DNA of 64,000 nt from UBA668 sp040081465 (lineage in GTDB: Bacteria; Actinomycetota; Acidimicrobiia; Acidimicrobiales; Ilumatobacteraceae): contig JBEBGL010000003.1 in assembly GCA_040081465.1 (NCBI GenBank), positions 254,898-318,897 of the forward strand. The letters are read 5' to 3'. This document shows, in pieces, positions 25,677 to 35,116 of the stretch. How positions within the stretch are numbered: the first letter of the stretch is position 1; the number at the start of each line of letters is the position of its first letter. The position numbers and the translations under genes are program-made. The notes beneath the pieces were generated by a model that was given only the letters and a program-made list of their open reading frames with translations, had not been told where the DNA came from and ran no database searches.

Positions 25677-26863
25677 ATGGTGACGCCGCGCCCGAGCACG
25701 TTCCAGATGTCGACGACGGGGCACGAACTCTGTAGGTCCTTGTACGTCGCATGCGGAGTGCCGACAATGAGGAGATCGCAACGCTCGATCAGCTCTTCGA
25801 TCGGCGACAAGTCAGGCGACTTCACGTAGGGGTCGGTGCAGAGTACTTCCTTCGCCTTAAACCTTAGGATTCGACGGAGCTTGTATGAGAGTGATGATCT
25901 TGGATCATCGCTCTCTGCCTTGAAGGCCATTCCGAGGATGCCGACTGTCATGGAGGACAGGTCGAACTTTCGCTCGATCCTTGAGACGACGTACAGCGGT
26001 AGCCCTTCGTTCACCATCATGCTCGCGTGGCCGAGGGTAAAATTGTTGTTGTTGAAGGCTGCGAGCTGCATCGTGTCTTTGAAGAGGCATGGCCCAGCGG
26101 CAAATCCCGCGGCGGGCATGTCGGCAGCGCGGGGATAGTCGAACCGAATCGCGTGGCGAATGCGCTCAAAGTCCAAATTGAAATCGTTGGCGATTGTGTA
26201 GAACTGATTGGCCGCCGCGAACTTGATGTATCTCCAGGTGTTGGTGAACAGCTTCACCAGCTCGGCTTCCTCGGGAGTAACAACAACGATTGATTCCGTA
26301 AGTGCGGAGAAGAGTTCGGTCGCTCGAGCGACGGCACTGTCGGAGCACCCGGACACGACCTGAGGCAGTTCGTAGAGTTCGGTAAACGCTTTACCTTCGG
26401 CGATCCGTTCGGGACAGAACGCCACATCGATCTTCTTGCCAGAATTTCTAAGCAGTTGGTCGATCAAGCGGGTGAGGCCGGGGTAGATCGTGCTTCTGAG
26501 CACCAGGAGTTGTCCGTCGAGGAGGTGTTCGGCAAGTTCGGAGACCGCGTCGGTGACAGCGTTCGGATCGGGGTTGAGATGTTCGTCGACGGGAGTTCCG
26601 ACGACGACGATCACCGTTCTTGCCCGCGCGACGACGGAGGCATCGGTGGTGGCGATGAAAGTGCCATCGGCCAAAACCTTGGCCAGCACCTCGGGCGCCT
26701 CTGGCTCAAGGAACGGCATCTCGCCGGCGTTGACCAACGAGCACGCCGTCGGATTTGTGTCGTAGGCCGCGACTGTCTGACCAGCTCGGGCGAACGCGAG
26801 CGACAGTGGGAGGCCAACATGGCCACATCCACCGACTACGACGACGTCAAGGGCGGTGGGCAT
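25673..26863 (-). CDS. UDP-glucose/UDP-ManNAc-type nucleotide-sugar dehydrogenase
   Basis: 396 residues. Rossmann motif GGCGHVGLPL at 11-20; catalytic Cys259 in GPCLFKDT with Lys262 and Asp263; Lys of LVKLFTNTWRYIKF in the active site. Oxidises the C6 of a UDP-sugar to a uronic acid with two NAD. It is shorter than UDP-glucose dehydrogenases and closer to WecC-like enzymes. TATCGT six bases before the start marks a leaderless promoter for the three-gene unit. Confidence 0.87.
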   Translation of the reverse strand: MPTALDVVVVGGCGHVGLPLSLAFARAGQTVAAYDTNPTACSLVNAGEMPFLEPEAPEVLAKVLADGTFIATTDASVVARARTVIVVVGTPVDEHLNPDPNAVTDAVSELAEHLLDGQLLVLRSTIYPGLTRLIDQLLRNSGKKIDVAFCPERIAEGKAFTELYELPQVVSGCSDSAVARATELFSALTESIVVVTPEEAELVKLFTNTWRYIKFAAANQFYTIANDFNLDFERIRHAIRFDYPRAADMPAAGFAAGPCLFKDTMQLAAFNNNNFTLGHASMMVNEGLPLYVVSRIERKFDLSSMTVGILGMAFKAESDDPRSSLSYKLRRILRFKAKEVLCTDPYVKSPDLSPIEELIERCDLLIVGTPHATYKDLQSSCPVVDIWNVLGRGVTI

Positions 26864-26869
26864 CCCGAC

Positions 26870-26875
26870 ACGATA
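26870..26875 (-). promoter_or_regulatory. Leaderless -10 of the nucleotide-sugar dehydrogenase gene
   Basis: TATCGT on the minus strand, 6 bases before ATG 26863. Confidence 0.5.
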
Positions 26876-26941
26876 TCTCCGACTGCCGTATCTGCGGTTG
26901 CGTCGGATGACTACCGCGTTGACTTGTGCACGAACGTGGTC

Positions 26942-27823
26942 TCAGGTTGGAAGCCTGAGAGACGCCACAAACTCAAGCTGTTGGTGAGGAGTGTCGTAGA
27001 CGCGCTCTACTTCAAACGGGCTGTAACCGGCATCGAGTAGTGACGTGAAGACCGAGCGGAACGACTGAGGTGTGAAGTACCACGCATGCACATCGAGATA
27101 TGTCCCCGCTCTGTGCGCCTCGATGGCTTCCGCTACTGCGCTGTTGATCGCTCCAGCATCACCGACTGGCCGCGGACCGCTATCGCCCTTCCAGTGACGA
27201 ATCGCGTCGTTGTGCGTCGTGAGACAGCGATGCTCGATCACGCTTTTTACCGAGTGCATGTGTGGGTTTCGAACGCAGGCGTCTATCACGTCTGCCACGG
27301 TGGACTCAGCAAGAAAGTGGTCGAAGCAGAATCGCTTGTCAGGAACAATCAGCAAGTAACGCCCGCCAGCCTCGAGTTTCTTGGCGACCTGGCGGAGATG
27401 ATGAACAAGATCGGGCTGGTGCTCGATGGCGTGCGAGCTGAGCACTATCTCGAAGTGTTCGTCGATCAGATCGAGGTTCCCGTGCGGGTCAACGTAGTGC
27501 ACGGGGTCGGGACAGCCCTTTGGGTCCTCACCAACCTTGATCGCTCGTCGACGGAGCCCGTCGGTGTCGAGTACGTCGAAGTACCTGACGTTCTTGCCCT
27601 TGAGAAACGGCCGCGCGAAAGGGCCGATCTCTAGTGCGCGAGCGTTGCCGATCAGACTGGCAAGACCTTGGCGAGTGGCCCCGGGACTTGCGCAGCGGCC
27701 TTCCTGTCGTCCGTGGCGCAGGTAATGATCGCGCCGCTGTTCGGGACTCATTCCGGCTAGATCGGGGTCGCGGCGGTAAAACTCGTCAACGTATTCCTCT
27801 GGAAACTGAAGAGGTGTGGACAC
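26942..27823 (-). CDS. SAM-dependent methyltransferase of the polysaccharide region
   Basis: 293 residues from a GTG preceded by AAGGAG. The SAM site ALEIGPFARPFL is that of a variant class I group in surface-glycan clusters, followed by DVLDTDGLRRRA and SSHAIEHQPDLVHHL, the post-motif typical of Methyltransf_11. The N-terminal 45 residues are a charged helix (EEYVDEFYRRDPDLAGM). Substrate unknown. It follows the GT2 gene by 16 bases. Confidence 0.75.
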   Translation of the reverse strand: MSTPLQFPEEYVDEFYRRDPDLAGMSPEQRRDHYLRHGRQEGRCASPGATRQGLASLIGNARALEIGPFARPFLKGKNVRYFDVLDTDGLRRRAIKVGEDPKGCPDPVHYVDPHGNLDLIDEHFEIVLSSHAIEHQPDLVHHLRQVAKKLEAGGRYLLIVPDKRFCFDHFLAESTVADVIDACVRNPHMHSVKSVIEHRCLTTHNDAIRHWKGDSGPRPVGDAGAINSAVAEAIEAHRAGTYLDVHAWYFTPQSFRSVFTSLLDAGYSPFEVERVYDTPHQQLEFVASLRLPT

Positions 27824-27839
27824 GAATTGCGACTCCTTG

Positions 27840-29531
27840 TCATGCCGCGGGCTGAGTGGACGACGTCCGCGCTCGCTTCAGTTGAGAACCGGGTGGTTGC
27901 CCGGCCCTTAGTCGATCTATCCAACGAGGTCGGCGAAACGGCGCAGCTACCCAATCGTCACGAGTCTGATCCATATGCGGACTGAAGTATGGGTCACAAC
28001 TCATGACATGGCCCCACCGGGATCGCAGGACTCCCAACTCCTCGGGCGACACACCCGGCTCGCGAGTGAGGGACTCGAAGTGATACAGACTCGCGTACGG
28101 CGTCCAAACAATCCGGTAGCCAAGATGCCTCAGCTTGAGGCTGAAGTCGACGTCGTTGAAGTTGTTGTCCAGCATGGTCGTGAATCCGCCCGCCTCATCG
28201 AAAACGGATGCACGGACCATTGCGCAGGCGGCGGTGACACCCGAACACTCTCGTTGTGTGCTTAGCAAGTACGCCGGGCCGGGTTCGTCGCTGCCGCGCT
28301 TGTAGAAACTATGACGCGGGCCGCTGCTGGTGTAGATATGACCCGCATGTTGCAGTCGGGTATCTGAGAACAAGAGGCGGGCGCCGACCATCCCGACGGT
28401 GGGCTCGAGGGCAAGTGCGGCCATCACCTCGATGAAGTCGCAGTCAATGATCTCGACATCGTCGTTGAGAATTAGAAGCAGTTCACCAGCCGCCGAGGCC
28501 GCCCCGAGATTGATCTTTTCCGAGAAGTTGAACGCGCGATGGAATGCCACGAGTTTGAGGCGTTCACCACAGATTTGTTGCAGATTCTGGAGCACACCCT
28601 TCGGCGTGGCAGCGTCGTACACGACGACGAACTCGATATTTGGGTAAGTAGCGCGTTCGGCGATTCCTCTGACTGCTTCCGTGACTAGTACCCGCGATTC
28701 TCCCCACACCTTCCGTTCAGATCCGTTGGTTGGGACGACGATGCTTACTAGCGGGAACTGCTCCAACTTCCTGTTCACGCGGTATATGCCTGGCATGCTG
28801 CCGTGCGCGACGTCCGCGATAATGCCAACGCGGTCGCAGTGCTCTTGAACAGCGCGCAGCCCAGCCTCGTACGCATACGGCTTTGCGTCCGAGTTCCCGA
28901 CCACAGAATCGCCGCCACCTCTCCAGTGGTAAAGAACTTCGGAGATGTGGCGGATCGTGCGACAGCGCTCTGTGATTCTCAGGATCAAGTCGTAATCTTG
29001 CGACCCGTCAAAGCCGGCGCGAAAGCCGCCGACTTCCTCAACGATCGAGCGCCGCGCTACTGAGAGATGGCACGTGTACATCTGTGAACGGAATCGCTCG
29101 GGTGACCAATCCGGCTTTAGAAAAGTGCCAAGCAGTCGACCCTTCGAATCGAGGTAATCTTCATCCGAGTACAGGTAGTCGACCGTGTCATCGCTGCTGA
29201 TCGCATTGTCCATTAGCAGCAGCGCGTCTGGCTCGATCGCGTCGTCGTGATCGAGAAACGCTACGAACTCGCCCGTGGCCATTGCGAGGGCATCGTTTGA
29301 CGCCGCGACGATTCCACCGTTTTCTGGTCGTATGTGCACGCGGATTCGGTGATCGAGAGCTTGCGCTGCGTCGAGCACTTCGCGTACGCCGACGCGAGTT
29401 GACCCATCGTCGACAAGGCAGAGCTCCCAGTCGGCGAATGTTTGGTCAAGCACCGATGCGATGCACTCCTCCAGCACACGCGGTTCGGGGTTGTACACCG
29501 GGGTGACTATTGAGAAGCGTGTGCCCGTCAC
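27840..29531 (-). CDS. Two-domain GT2 glycosyltransferase
   Basis: 563 residues, GTG start overlapping the upstream gene by four bases (GTGA). Domain one (residues 1-230) has SIVTPVYNPEP, LVDDGST and FLDHDDAIEPD. Domain two (about 255-520) has VSIVVPTNGSE and LILNDDVEIID, then WxxDVDFSLKLRHLGYRI-like acceptor-side residues. Such tandem enzymes often add two alternating sugars to a growing surface polymer. No membrane segment; works at the inner face of the membrane. Confidence 0.85.
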   Translation of the reverse strand: MTGTRFSIVTPVYNPEPRVLEECIASVLDQTFADWELCLVDDGSTRVGVREVLDAAQALDHRIRVHIRPENGGIVAASNDALAMATGEFVAFLDHDDAIEPDALLLMDNAISSDDTVDYLYSDEDYLDSKGRLLGTFLKPDWSPERFRSQMYTCHLSVARRSIVEEVGGFRAGFDGSQDYDLILRITERCRTIRHISEVLYHWRGGGDSVVGNSDAKPYAYEAGLRAVQEHCDRVGIIADVAHGSMPGIYRVNRKLEQFPLVSIVVPTNGSERKVWGESRVLVTEAVRGIAERATYPNIEFVVVYDAATPKGVLQNLQQICGERLKLVAFHRAFNFSEKINLGAASAAGELLLILNDDVEIIDCDFIEVMAALALEPTVGMVGARLLFSDTRLQHAGHIYTSSGPRHSFYKRGSDEPGPAYLLSTQRECSGVTAACAMVRASVFDEAGGFTTMLDNNFNDVDFSLKLRHLGYRIVWTPYASLYHFESLTREPGVSPEELGVLRSRWGHVMSCDPYFSPHMDQTRDDWVAAPFRRPRWIDRLRAGQPPGSQLKRARTSSTQPAA

Positions 29532-30505
29532 CGTGGGAGCCGTCTGAGTAACCGTGCTACTCGGGCGAGTGGGCCGACAATCTTCGCGCCGACTCGCATT
29601 CGGACGGACCGAAGGATTGCGGACTTCTCGGCTTCAAGCGCCGTGACTTCGGCGGCCAAACGGCCCGCAGTCGCTTCGGCTCCGATTACGTGGTCGCGGA
29701 TGCTCCAGAGACGGAGCTTGAGATCGAGGTTCTCCTCGTTGAAGCGGTCGATCTCGGCTGTCGACGCCCGAGTTCGGCCGGTACTGCCGCTGACGCTCTC
29801 GCCCAACCGTGCGTATGCGTTGCGGATGTGACCGACTAATTCGCGGTCGGTCGAGGCGGCGAACAATGCTGCAACAGCTGGTTCTTGTTTGGTACCAACA
29901 CCTATGACTCCTAAACCGTGGCCGTGCACAAACTCGAATGACGGGAGTCGCCCTGCGATTTCCTCCCAAAGATTGTGTACCCCGAAGCCGTTCTCGAACA
30001 CCGCTATGTCGTGCATGACCACCACGCCCCGCTCGGACATCTTGGGTAGCCACCGTTCGTAGTCGTGCCGCACGGCGTCGTAAGTATGCATTCCATCGAT
30101 GTGGAGCAGATCGATGGAGCCGTCTTCGAACGATGCTGACGCTTCGTCAAAGGTGCATTGCATCAGCTCAGAGAAGCTCGAGAACCGGTCATCGTTGAAT
30201 CGCTTCAGGTCGTCGTACACGTCGTTTCCGTAGAAACCCGCGTGCTCGTCGCCCTTCCACGTGTCGACGGCAACGCATCGGGAGTCGAAACCAAGCGTGG
30301 AGACCGCTTGGCAGAACGCGGAGTAGGAGTTGCCCGAGTGGGTACCAAGCTCAACGATTGTGGACGGTCGTAGCGCGTCCACCAACCAGAATGCGAAAGG
30401 AATGTGGCCGACCCAGCCGTGCGGGTGCACGAAACGAAGTGGTTGCCAGAAAGAACTTGGGTTAACGAAGTCGCCGAGTCGCGGTTCCGTCCGGAGAGTG
30501 GTCAT
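29528..30505 (-). CDS. Methyltransf_24-type protein with coiled-coil tail
   Basis: 325 residues from ATG 30505; a TTG at 30526 is the alternative. SAM site ELGTHSGNSYSAF, then VDTWKGDEHAG and IDLLHIDGMHTYDAVRHDY, characteristic of the Methyltransf_24/cephalosporin-hydroxylase-like group seen in glycan clusters. After residue 230 the protein becomes a charged coiled coil and ends with a basic, partly hydrophobic tail (RMRVGAKIVGPLARVARLLRR). The tail resembles those of three other proteins in this region. Confidence 0.75.
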   Translation of the reverse strand: MTTLRTEPRLGDFVNPSSFWQPLRFVHPHGWVGHIPFAFWLVDALRPSTIVELGTHSGNSYSAFCQAVSTLGFDSRCVAVDTWKGDEHAGFYGNDVYDDLKRFNDDRFSSFSELMQCTFDEASASFEDGSIDLLHIDGMHTYDAVRHDYERWLPKMSERGVVVMHDIAVFENGFGVHNLWEEIAGRLPSFEFVHGHGLGVIGVGTKQEPAVAALFAASTDRELVGHIRNAYARLGESVSGSTGRTRASTAEIDRFNEENLDLKLRLWSIRDHVIGAEATAGRLAAEVTALEAEKSAILRSVRMRVGAKIVGPLARVARLLRRLPR

Positions 30506-30610
30506 GAGTGTCGCGCCGTCGAGCAAAGGCGTGTGCTGGATCTGAGATTCACAGCAATATCTTAGTCTCCGCGCCGCGGTCTTAGCTGGCGCGGTTACTC
30601 GTGTGATTGC

Positions 30611-32527
30611 TCAGCGGTGCGTCGCGCCTCGAGTGCGGAGCACGATGCCGCTGAGCGCGCGAAGAGGGGACGTCACTCTCCACGATGTTGACGCGCGCAG
30701 GGCGCGAACCTCAGCGTCCCGAGCCGCAATCAGCGTGTCACGTTCGACAACACGCTCGTTCAGTTCCGCAAGGTGAGCCTGAAGATCGCTGGCCAGCTGG
30801 CGAAGCGCAGTGAACGGCAAGTTCTGAGACGTCGCGCCCGTGGACCGAGTACTCAGGCCGATGGAGTCCAACTCCGTTCGTACGCCCGCGGCCGAGCAGC
30901 CGTGGATCTTCGCCTGCATGTCGGACTCTGCAGTCTTCCAACGCGAGAGCAGCGCGTCGTCTGCGGGGGTCTCGGAAAGACCTCCGAGTCGTGCGGTCAT
31001 CTCATCGACCGTGATGTTTGCGGACCACGGATGGTGTACGCCCTTGCGTGTCAGGTCTGCTGCGAAGTACCAGAGGGCGCGGACAACTACGAGATCAGCG
31101 TCCACAGGTCCGGACGCATGCCATTCCGAGTCGACGTAGTGGAGTCCGTCGTCGTTCGCGATGAAGTTAGAGAGGCAAACGTCGATGTATTCCTCGGGCA
31201 AGAAGCGGCGGGTTTCCGGCGTACGGAATGGGTGGTCGTCCTCGGCATCGTCCGTGTCGAATTCCAACGCCCGTAGTTGTTGTCGCCAATCTCGGAGGAC
31301 CCGCTCAAGGGCTTCCATGCCAAGGCCGGCGGCGCGCAGGGCATCTTGCTCTACGGTGCGCCCGACGATGAACGGCGCGTCAGTTGTGCGGACTTGTCGG
31401 AGCCACCCCTCAACAGGCTGTTCATTTTCGGCGAATGGGGCCGTTTCAATAGCCAAGTTGGGCTCAACCTTGACCTCCTTGACGCCCAGAAACCGGCGCT
31501 GCCGATCGTTTCCAAAGTGCCAGGCTCTGACGCTCTGGTCGGTGTAGGAAACGAGAGCCGCGTCGGTAGCGCTCGCGAGGACTAGGAACGAGTTCGCGAC
31601 CTGTTGGCCGAGGCCAGCTTCGAGAAATACGCGATGTGCGCGCCGATCGTCCACGAGTCGCAGCGGCGTCGAGGCATCCGATGAGCAAGGCCAGCGGATT
31701 AGTTGATCGACGAAGTCGACGGTGTTTGGTCGCGCGTAGGCAGACTCGTCGAGCACTACCCGCGGCATCTTGTAGTCCGGAAAGGGATAGTAGAAACGTT
31801 GCGCGGGAAAGCCAGCGTCCGTGAGGTTGTCGCTAAGCGCCGCGCGACTGAAGGTCACCGCAGGAGGTGACCCTGTGTAGCCCTCAATTCCGAGCCATGG
31901 TTCATTTGTATGGTCCTCTCCGTAACCCAGTAGGTACTTGAGGCCCAATTGGTTCTCGATGGCAAGCAACAACGCGCCATGCGGACGCAAGAGCGCGCGC
32001 AGCGAGGCTAGGAAGGCCGCCGCCTCGGCGGCGCCACCGCCCGCCACGTGCTCATAGACCCCGATACAAACAATCAGATCGAAGCCTGCTGTGTCCTGGA
32101 GGTCCGAGAGCGGTCCGCACACGACTTCTACGTTTGGTAAATCGCGGCAACGCGCGGCAGCGGAGCGCGCCCGCGACAGACTGCCTTCGAGCGCGACAAC
32201 GTGTGCGCCCTGATCGCCGAGGTAGCGGGTTGCCGTTCCCGATCCGGCTCCGACGTCGAGCACGCGGATACCGGGACCGATAACGAAAGGTCGAAGCAGG
32301 TTCGCGCGCACCCGCGAGAAGTGGTACCGGGTGGGCCAATCCGTGATGTGCGCTGCGAGTTCATCGGAAGCGACTGTCCGATCTACGGCTGACTGCAGGA
32401 AGTCGAGAACGACATCTTCCTTTCCGTCTGCCCACGGCACGGTGTCTCCGAGAAGTCGAACGCCGCTCTCGGGATCAATTTTTCCTAGGGAGTGACCCTT
32501 GCCTGCTTCGAGCCGCTCGCTGGACAT
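30611..32527 (-). CDS. Methyltransferase with kinase-like and coiled-coil parts (WbdD-like layout)
   Basis: 638 residues from ATG 32527. Residues 70-260 are a methyltransferase (VLDVGAGSGTAT at 89-100, CIGVYEHVAGGG). Residues about 300-540 are a second domain with Asp449-x4-Asn454 and Asp466-x-Glu468, a spacing like the catalytic and metal residues of kinase-type folds. From about 570 a coiled coil leads to a basic tail with STSWRVTSPLR. The order methyltransferase, kinase-like, coiled coil recalls E. coli WbdD, which caps O-antigen chains and sets their length; the match is by layout only. Confidence 0.6.
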   Translation of the reverse strand: MSSERLEAGKGHSLGKIDPESGVRLLGDTVPWADGKEDVVLDFLQSAVDRTVASDELAAHITDWPTRYHFSRVRANLLRPFVIGPGIRVLDVGAGSGTATRYLGDQGAHVVALEGSLSRARSAAARCRDLPNVEVVCGPLSDLQDTAGFDLIVCIGVYEHVAGGGAAEAAAFLASLRALLRPHGALLLAIENQLGLKYLLGYGEDHTNEPWLGIEGYTGSPPAVTFSRAALSDNLTDAGFPAQRFYYPFPDYKMPRVVLDESAYARPNTVDFVDQLIRWPCSSDASTPLRLVDDRRAHRVFLEAGLGQQVANSFLVLASATDAALVSYTDQSVRAWHFGNDRQRRFLGVKEVKVEPNLAIETAPFAENEQPVEGWLRQVRTTDAPFIVGRTVEQDALRAAGLGMEALERVLRDWRQQLRALEFDTDDAEDDHPFRTPETRRFLPEEYIDVCLSNFIANDDGLHYVDSEWHASGPVDADLVVVRALWYFAADLTRKGVHHPWSANITVDEMTARLGGLSETPADDALLSRWKTAESDMQAKIHGCSAAGVRTELDSIGLSTRSTGATSQNLPFTALRQLASDLQAHLAELNERVVERDTLIAARDAEVRALRASTSWRVTSPLRALSGIVLRTRGATHR

Positions 32528-32625
32528 TGAACTCGCATGGTAACTCTCGGCGGAGTCGAGGGTGCTATCCGTGTTGTCCAAAGCGCCGACGTCTGGGTGA
32601 CGCGTAGCGCTGATTCGCTGATCGG

Positions 32626-32631
32626 TAGGCT
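32626..32631 (+). promoter_or_regulatory. Leaderless -10 of the GT2 gene
   Basis: TAGGCT, 6 bases before GTG 32638, in the 110-base gap between divergent genes. Confidence 0.5.
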
Positions 32632-32637
32632 CCTTTC

Positions 32638-33915
32638 GTGTTGAGCAGTACATCGCACCCTCAGCACCCCGATCCGACGGTACGTGTCGTCGTCGTCAAC
32701 TTCGATGGCGGTGAGATCACATTGCGTTGCGTCGAAGCACTGCGAGCTACTCACTTTCCCCGCGAGCGTCTAGAGATTGTTGTTGTAGACAACGGCTCGG
32801 TCGACGGTGTGAAGTCGGCTCTGAGGGAGCGTTACCCAGATGTGGTCGTCATCGCGTCCGACACCAACGAGGGATTCGCGCGCGGATGCAATTTTGCGTT
32901 GCGCGACCTCGACGGGATCGATTTCGTCGCGCTGATCAACAACGACGCCGTCGTCGAGCCCAACTGGCTGCGGCCGCTGCTTGATGGCTTCACTCACGCC
33001 CGCGTCGGCGCCGTTTGCCCAAAGCTGTTGCTCAATATCCACGCCCATGTTGTTCTGCTCGAGCCTGCCAACGTCACGGCTTTGCCTGACGGACGCTCGG
33101 TTGGAGTGCGTGTGGACAGAGTCATCGTGAACGGTGACGAAGAGACCGCCACAGTTCGTTTCGATGAGCGCTTTTGGAGCGTGGACCGCGAGAACCATGA
33201 CGGCGGACGCTGGAGTAAAGGTTCTGCGTCAGTTTGGTGGGCGGTCAGTGACTGTGACACCGCTGACCACGTCACGCTTTATGTTGCGGCGCCGTCCACG
33301 TCGACGATGCTTGTCGGACCTCCCGGTTCGCTGCAGCCAACAAAGTTGAATGCGACTCCGACACCAGTGTCGTTCGCGATCGATTCAACTAATCGAATCA
33401 TCAATAGCGCGGGCGGCGAGCTGTACTCGGGATGGTTCGGAGGCGACCGAGGTTTTCTCGAACCGGACATCGGGCAATACGACGAACCGATGGAGGTCTT
33501 CTCGTGGTGTGGAGGAGCCGTGCTGCTTCGATCGGATTACCTACGCGAGGTTGGCCTTTTCGATCCGTCGTACTTTTTGTACTACGAGGACTTCGACCTT
33601 TCATGGCGCGGCCGGTCGGCGGGGTGGACGTATCGCTACGAACCGGGCTCGGTCGTCTATCACGAGCACGCTTATTCGAGTAGGTCTGGTAGTGAGTTCT
33701 TCAAGTTCTGGGTGGACCGCAATCGCCGACTGACATTGGTCAAGAACGCGCCAGCGACGGTGGCGTTACGGGCGGTCGCTGGTGCCGTGAAGCGTCGCTC
33801 TGGTTTCTGGTCGTTTGCGCGCGCGTTGCCGGCTGCGATGCGAGCTCGGCATCGCCTGAATGGAAAACGCGTGGTCCCTCGCTCTGAGATAGCTGCTTGG
33901 ATGCTTCAGAAGTGA
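32638..33915 (+). CDS. GT2 glycosyltransferase with internal insertion
   Basis: 425 residues from GTG 32638. The GT2 fold starts VRVVVVNFDGGE, with IVVVDNGSVDG and the metal motif LINNDAVVEPNWL at about residue 100. The second half of the catalytic fold (VFSWCGGAVLLRSDYL, YYEDFDLSWRGRSAGW) only resumes about residue 285. Between them lies an insertion of roughly 110-130 residues rich in beta strands. Rhamnosyltransferase-like enzymes share the core; the insertion is not familiar to me. Convergent with the ABC genes. Confidence 0.8.
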   Translation: MLSSTSHPQHPDPTVRVVVVNFDGGEITLRCVEALRATHFPRERLEIVVVDNGSVDGVKSALRERYPDVVVIASDTNEGFARGCNFALRDLDGIDFVALINNDAVVEPNWLRPLLDGFTHARVGAVCPKLLLNIHAHVVLLEPANVTALPDGRSVGVRVDRVIVNGDEETATVRFDERFWSVDRENHDGGRWSKGSASVWWAVSDCDTADHVTLYVAAPSTSTMLVGPPGSLQPTKLNATPTPVSFAIDSTNRIINSAGGELYSGWFGGDRGFLEPDIGQYDEPMEVFSWCGGAVLLRSDYLREVGLFDPSYFLYYEDFDLSWRGRSAGWTYRYEPGSVVYHEHAYSSRSGSEFFKFWVDRNRRLTLVKNAPATVALRAVAGAVKRRSGFWSFARALPAAMRARHRLNGKRVVPRSEIAAWMLQK

Positions 33916-33922
33916 GTGACAG

Positions 33923-35116
33923 TCACAGCGTCCACTGTGGGGACAGTGTTACGACCCCTTCAGTTTCGTACGGCTTGCCGGTCATTACGTCGAACCTCAT
34001 TGCATTCTGCAGTCGGTCGTAGATCTTGGCGCGGTTGAAGTCGGTGATTGAGGTGTGCAGGTCGTAGCTGCCTGGAAGCAGGGCGACCTTGGCAAACGAA
34101 ACCTCTAGGTCGCCATTTCCCGACATCGTCGTGGGAACCAGTCCAACATCTCTCGTATTGGGTGCGCTGATGGTACTTCCGCCGACACTTTCGATCTCGA
34201 TACCGATGACAGGTTGGGGAACGGTCTGCTCTGATTCGTAGTGCAGCCGCAGTCGCACATCGTCGCCAGTGCGAAAGCGCTTCACCGGAGTGGTGCCGGC
34301 ATTCACGAACATTTCAACTTGCGTGATGCGTATCTCACCCGAACCCTGTCTGTGGCCGCCATCAGCGGTGCGCGAGTAGGCGCCGAGCATGCGCTCGGTG
34401 TACGCCTCAACAAGGTCACCCGGGTCGCCTTCGTCGACGGCTTTGCCGTGCTCCAGCCAAATCGCTCGATCGCAGAGGTTCTTGACGCTGCCCATGTCGT
34501 GGGTCACCAGCACAATGGTGCGACCGTCGTCGCGGAACTCGACGAACTTCTCCATGCACCGCCGCTGAAAGCTCACATCGCCGACTGCCAAGATTTCGTC
34601 GATGATGAGGAGCTGCGGATCGACGTTGATGGCAACGGCGAACGCGAGGCGCACATACATGCCGGAGGAATATGTTTTGACTGGCTGATCGATGAACGTG
34701 TGCAGGCCAGAGAAGTCGACGATGGCATCGAAGTGCAGTGCAATTTCCTTGCGAGGCATCCCCAGAATCGCGGCGTTCAAGAACACGTTCTCCCGCCCGG
34801 TCAGATCAGGGTGAAACCCCGCGCCTAATTCGAGCAAGGCACCCATTCTTCGTGACACTCGAACGTTGCCAGAGTTCGGCTGGAGAATGCCTGCCATGCA
34901 CTTCAGCAAGGTGCTCTTGCCGGAGCCATTCTGACCGATGACGCCGAACACCTCGCCCTCGCGGACATCGAAGGTGACATCGTTGACGGCGACGAATTCT
35001 TCATAACGGTTGCGACCACGGGCGGCGATGAACTGCTTGAGAGAGTTCGCGCGTTGGTGGTGCAATCGGAAGGACTTCACGAGGTGGTCGACTGCCAGAA
35101 CAACGTCGCCGGACAT
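33923..35116 (-). CDS. Polysaccharide ABC exporter ATPase (Wzt-like)
   Basis: 397 residues from ATG 35116, overlapping the permease stop by one base (TGATG). Walker A GQNGSGKST at 61-69, GAGFHPDLTGRENVFLNAAILGM (family-specific), signature YSSGMYVRLAF and Walker B LLIIDEILAVGD. The C-terminal 140 residues form a beta-rich domain like the Wzt carbohydrate-binding part, which in O-antigen systems recognises the finished polymer. With the next gene it would export the polysaccharide on its lipid carrier. Confidence 0.88.
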   Translation of the reverse strand: MSGDVVLAVDHLVKSFRLHHQRANSLKQFIAARGRNRYEEFVAVNDVTFDVREGEVFGVIGQNGSGKSTLLKCMAGILQPNSGNVRVSRRMGALLELGAGFHPDLTGRENVFLNAAILGMPRKEIALHFDAIVDFSGLHTFIDQPVKTYSSGMYVRLAFAVAINVDPQLLIIDEILAVGDVSFQRRCMEKFVEFRDDGRTIVLVTHDMGSVKNLCDRAIWLEHGKAVDEGDPGDLVEAYTERMLGAYSRTADGGHRQGSGEIRITQVEMFVNAGTTPVKRFRTGDDVRLRLHYESEQTVPQPVIGIEIESVGGSTISAPNTRDVGLVPTTMSGNGDLEVSFAKVALLPGSYDLHTSITDFNRAKIYDRLQNAMRFDVMTGKPYETEGVVTLSPQWTL

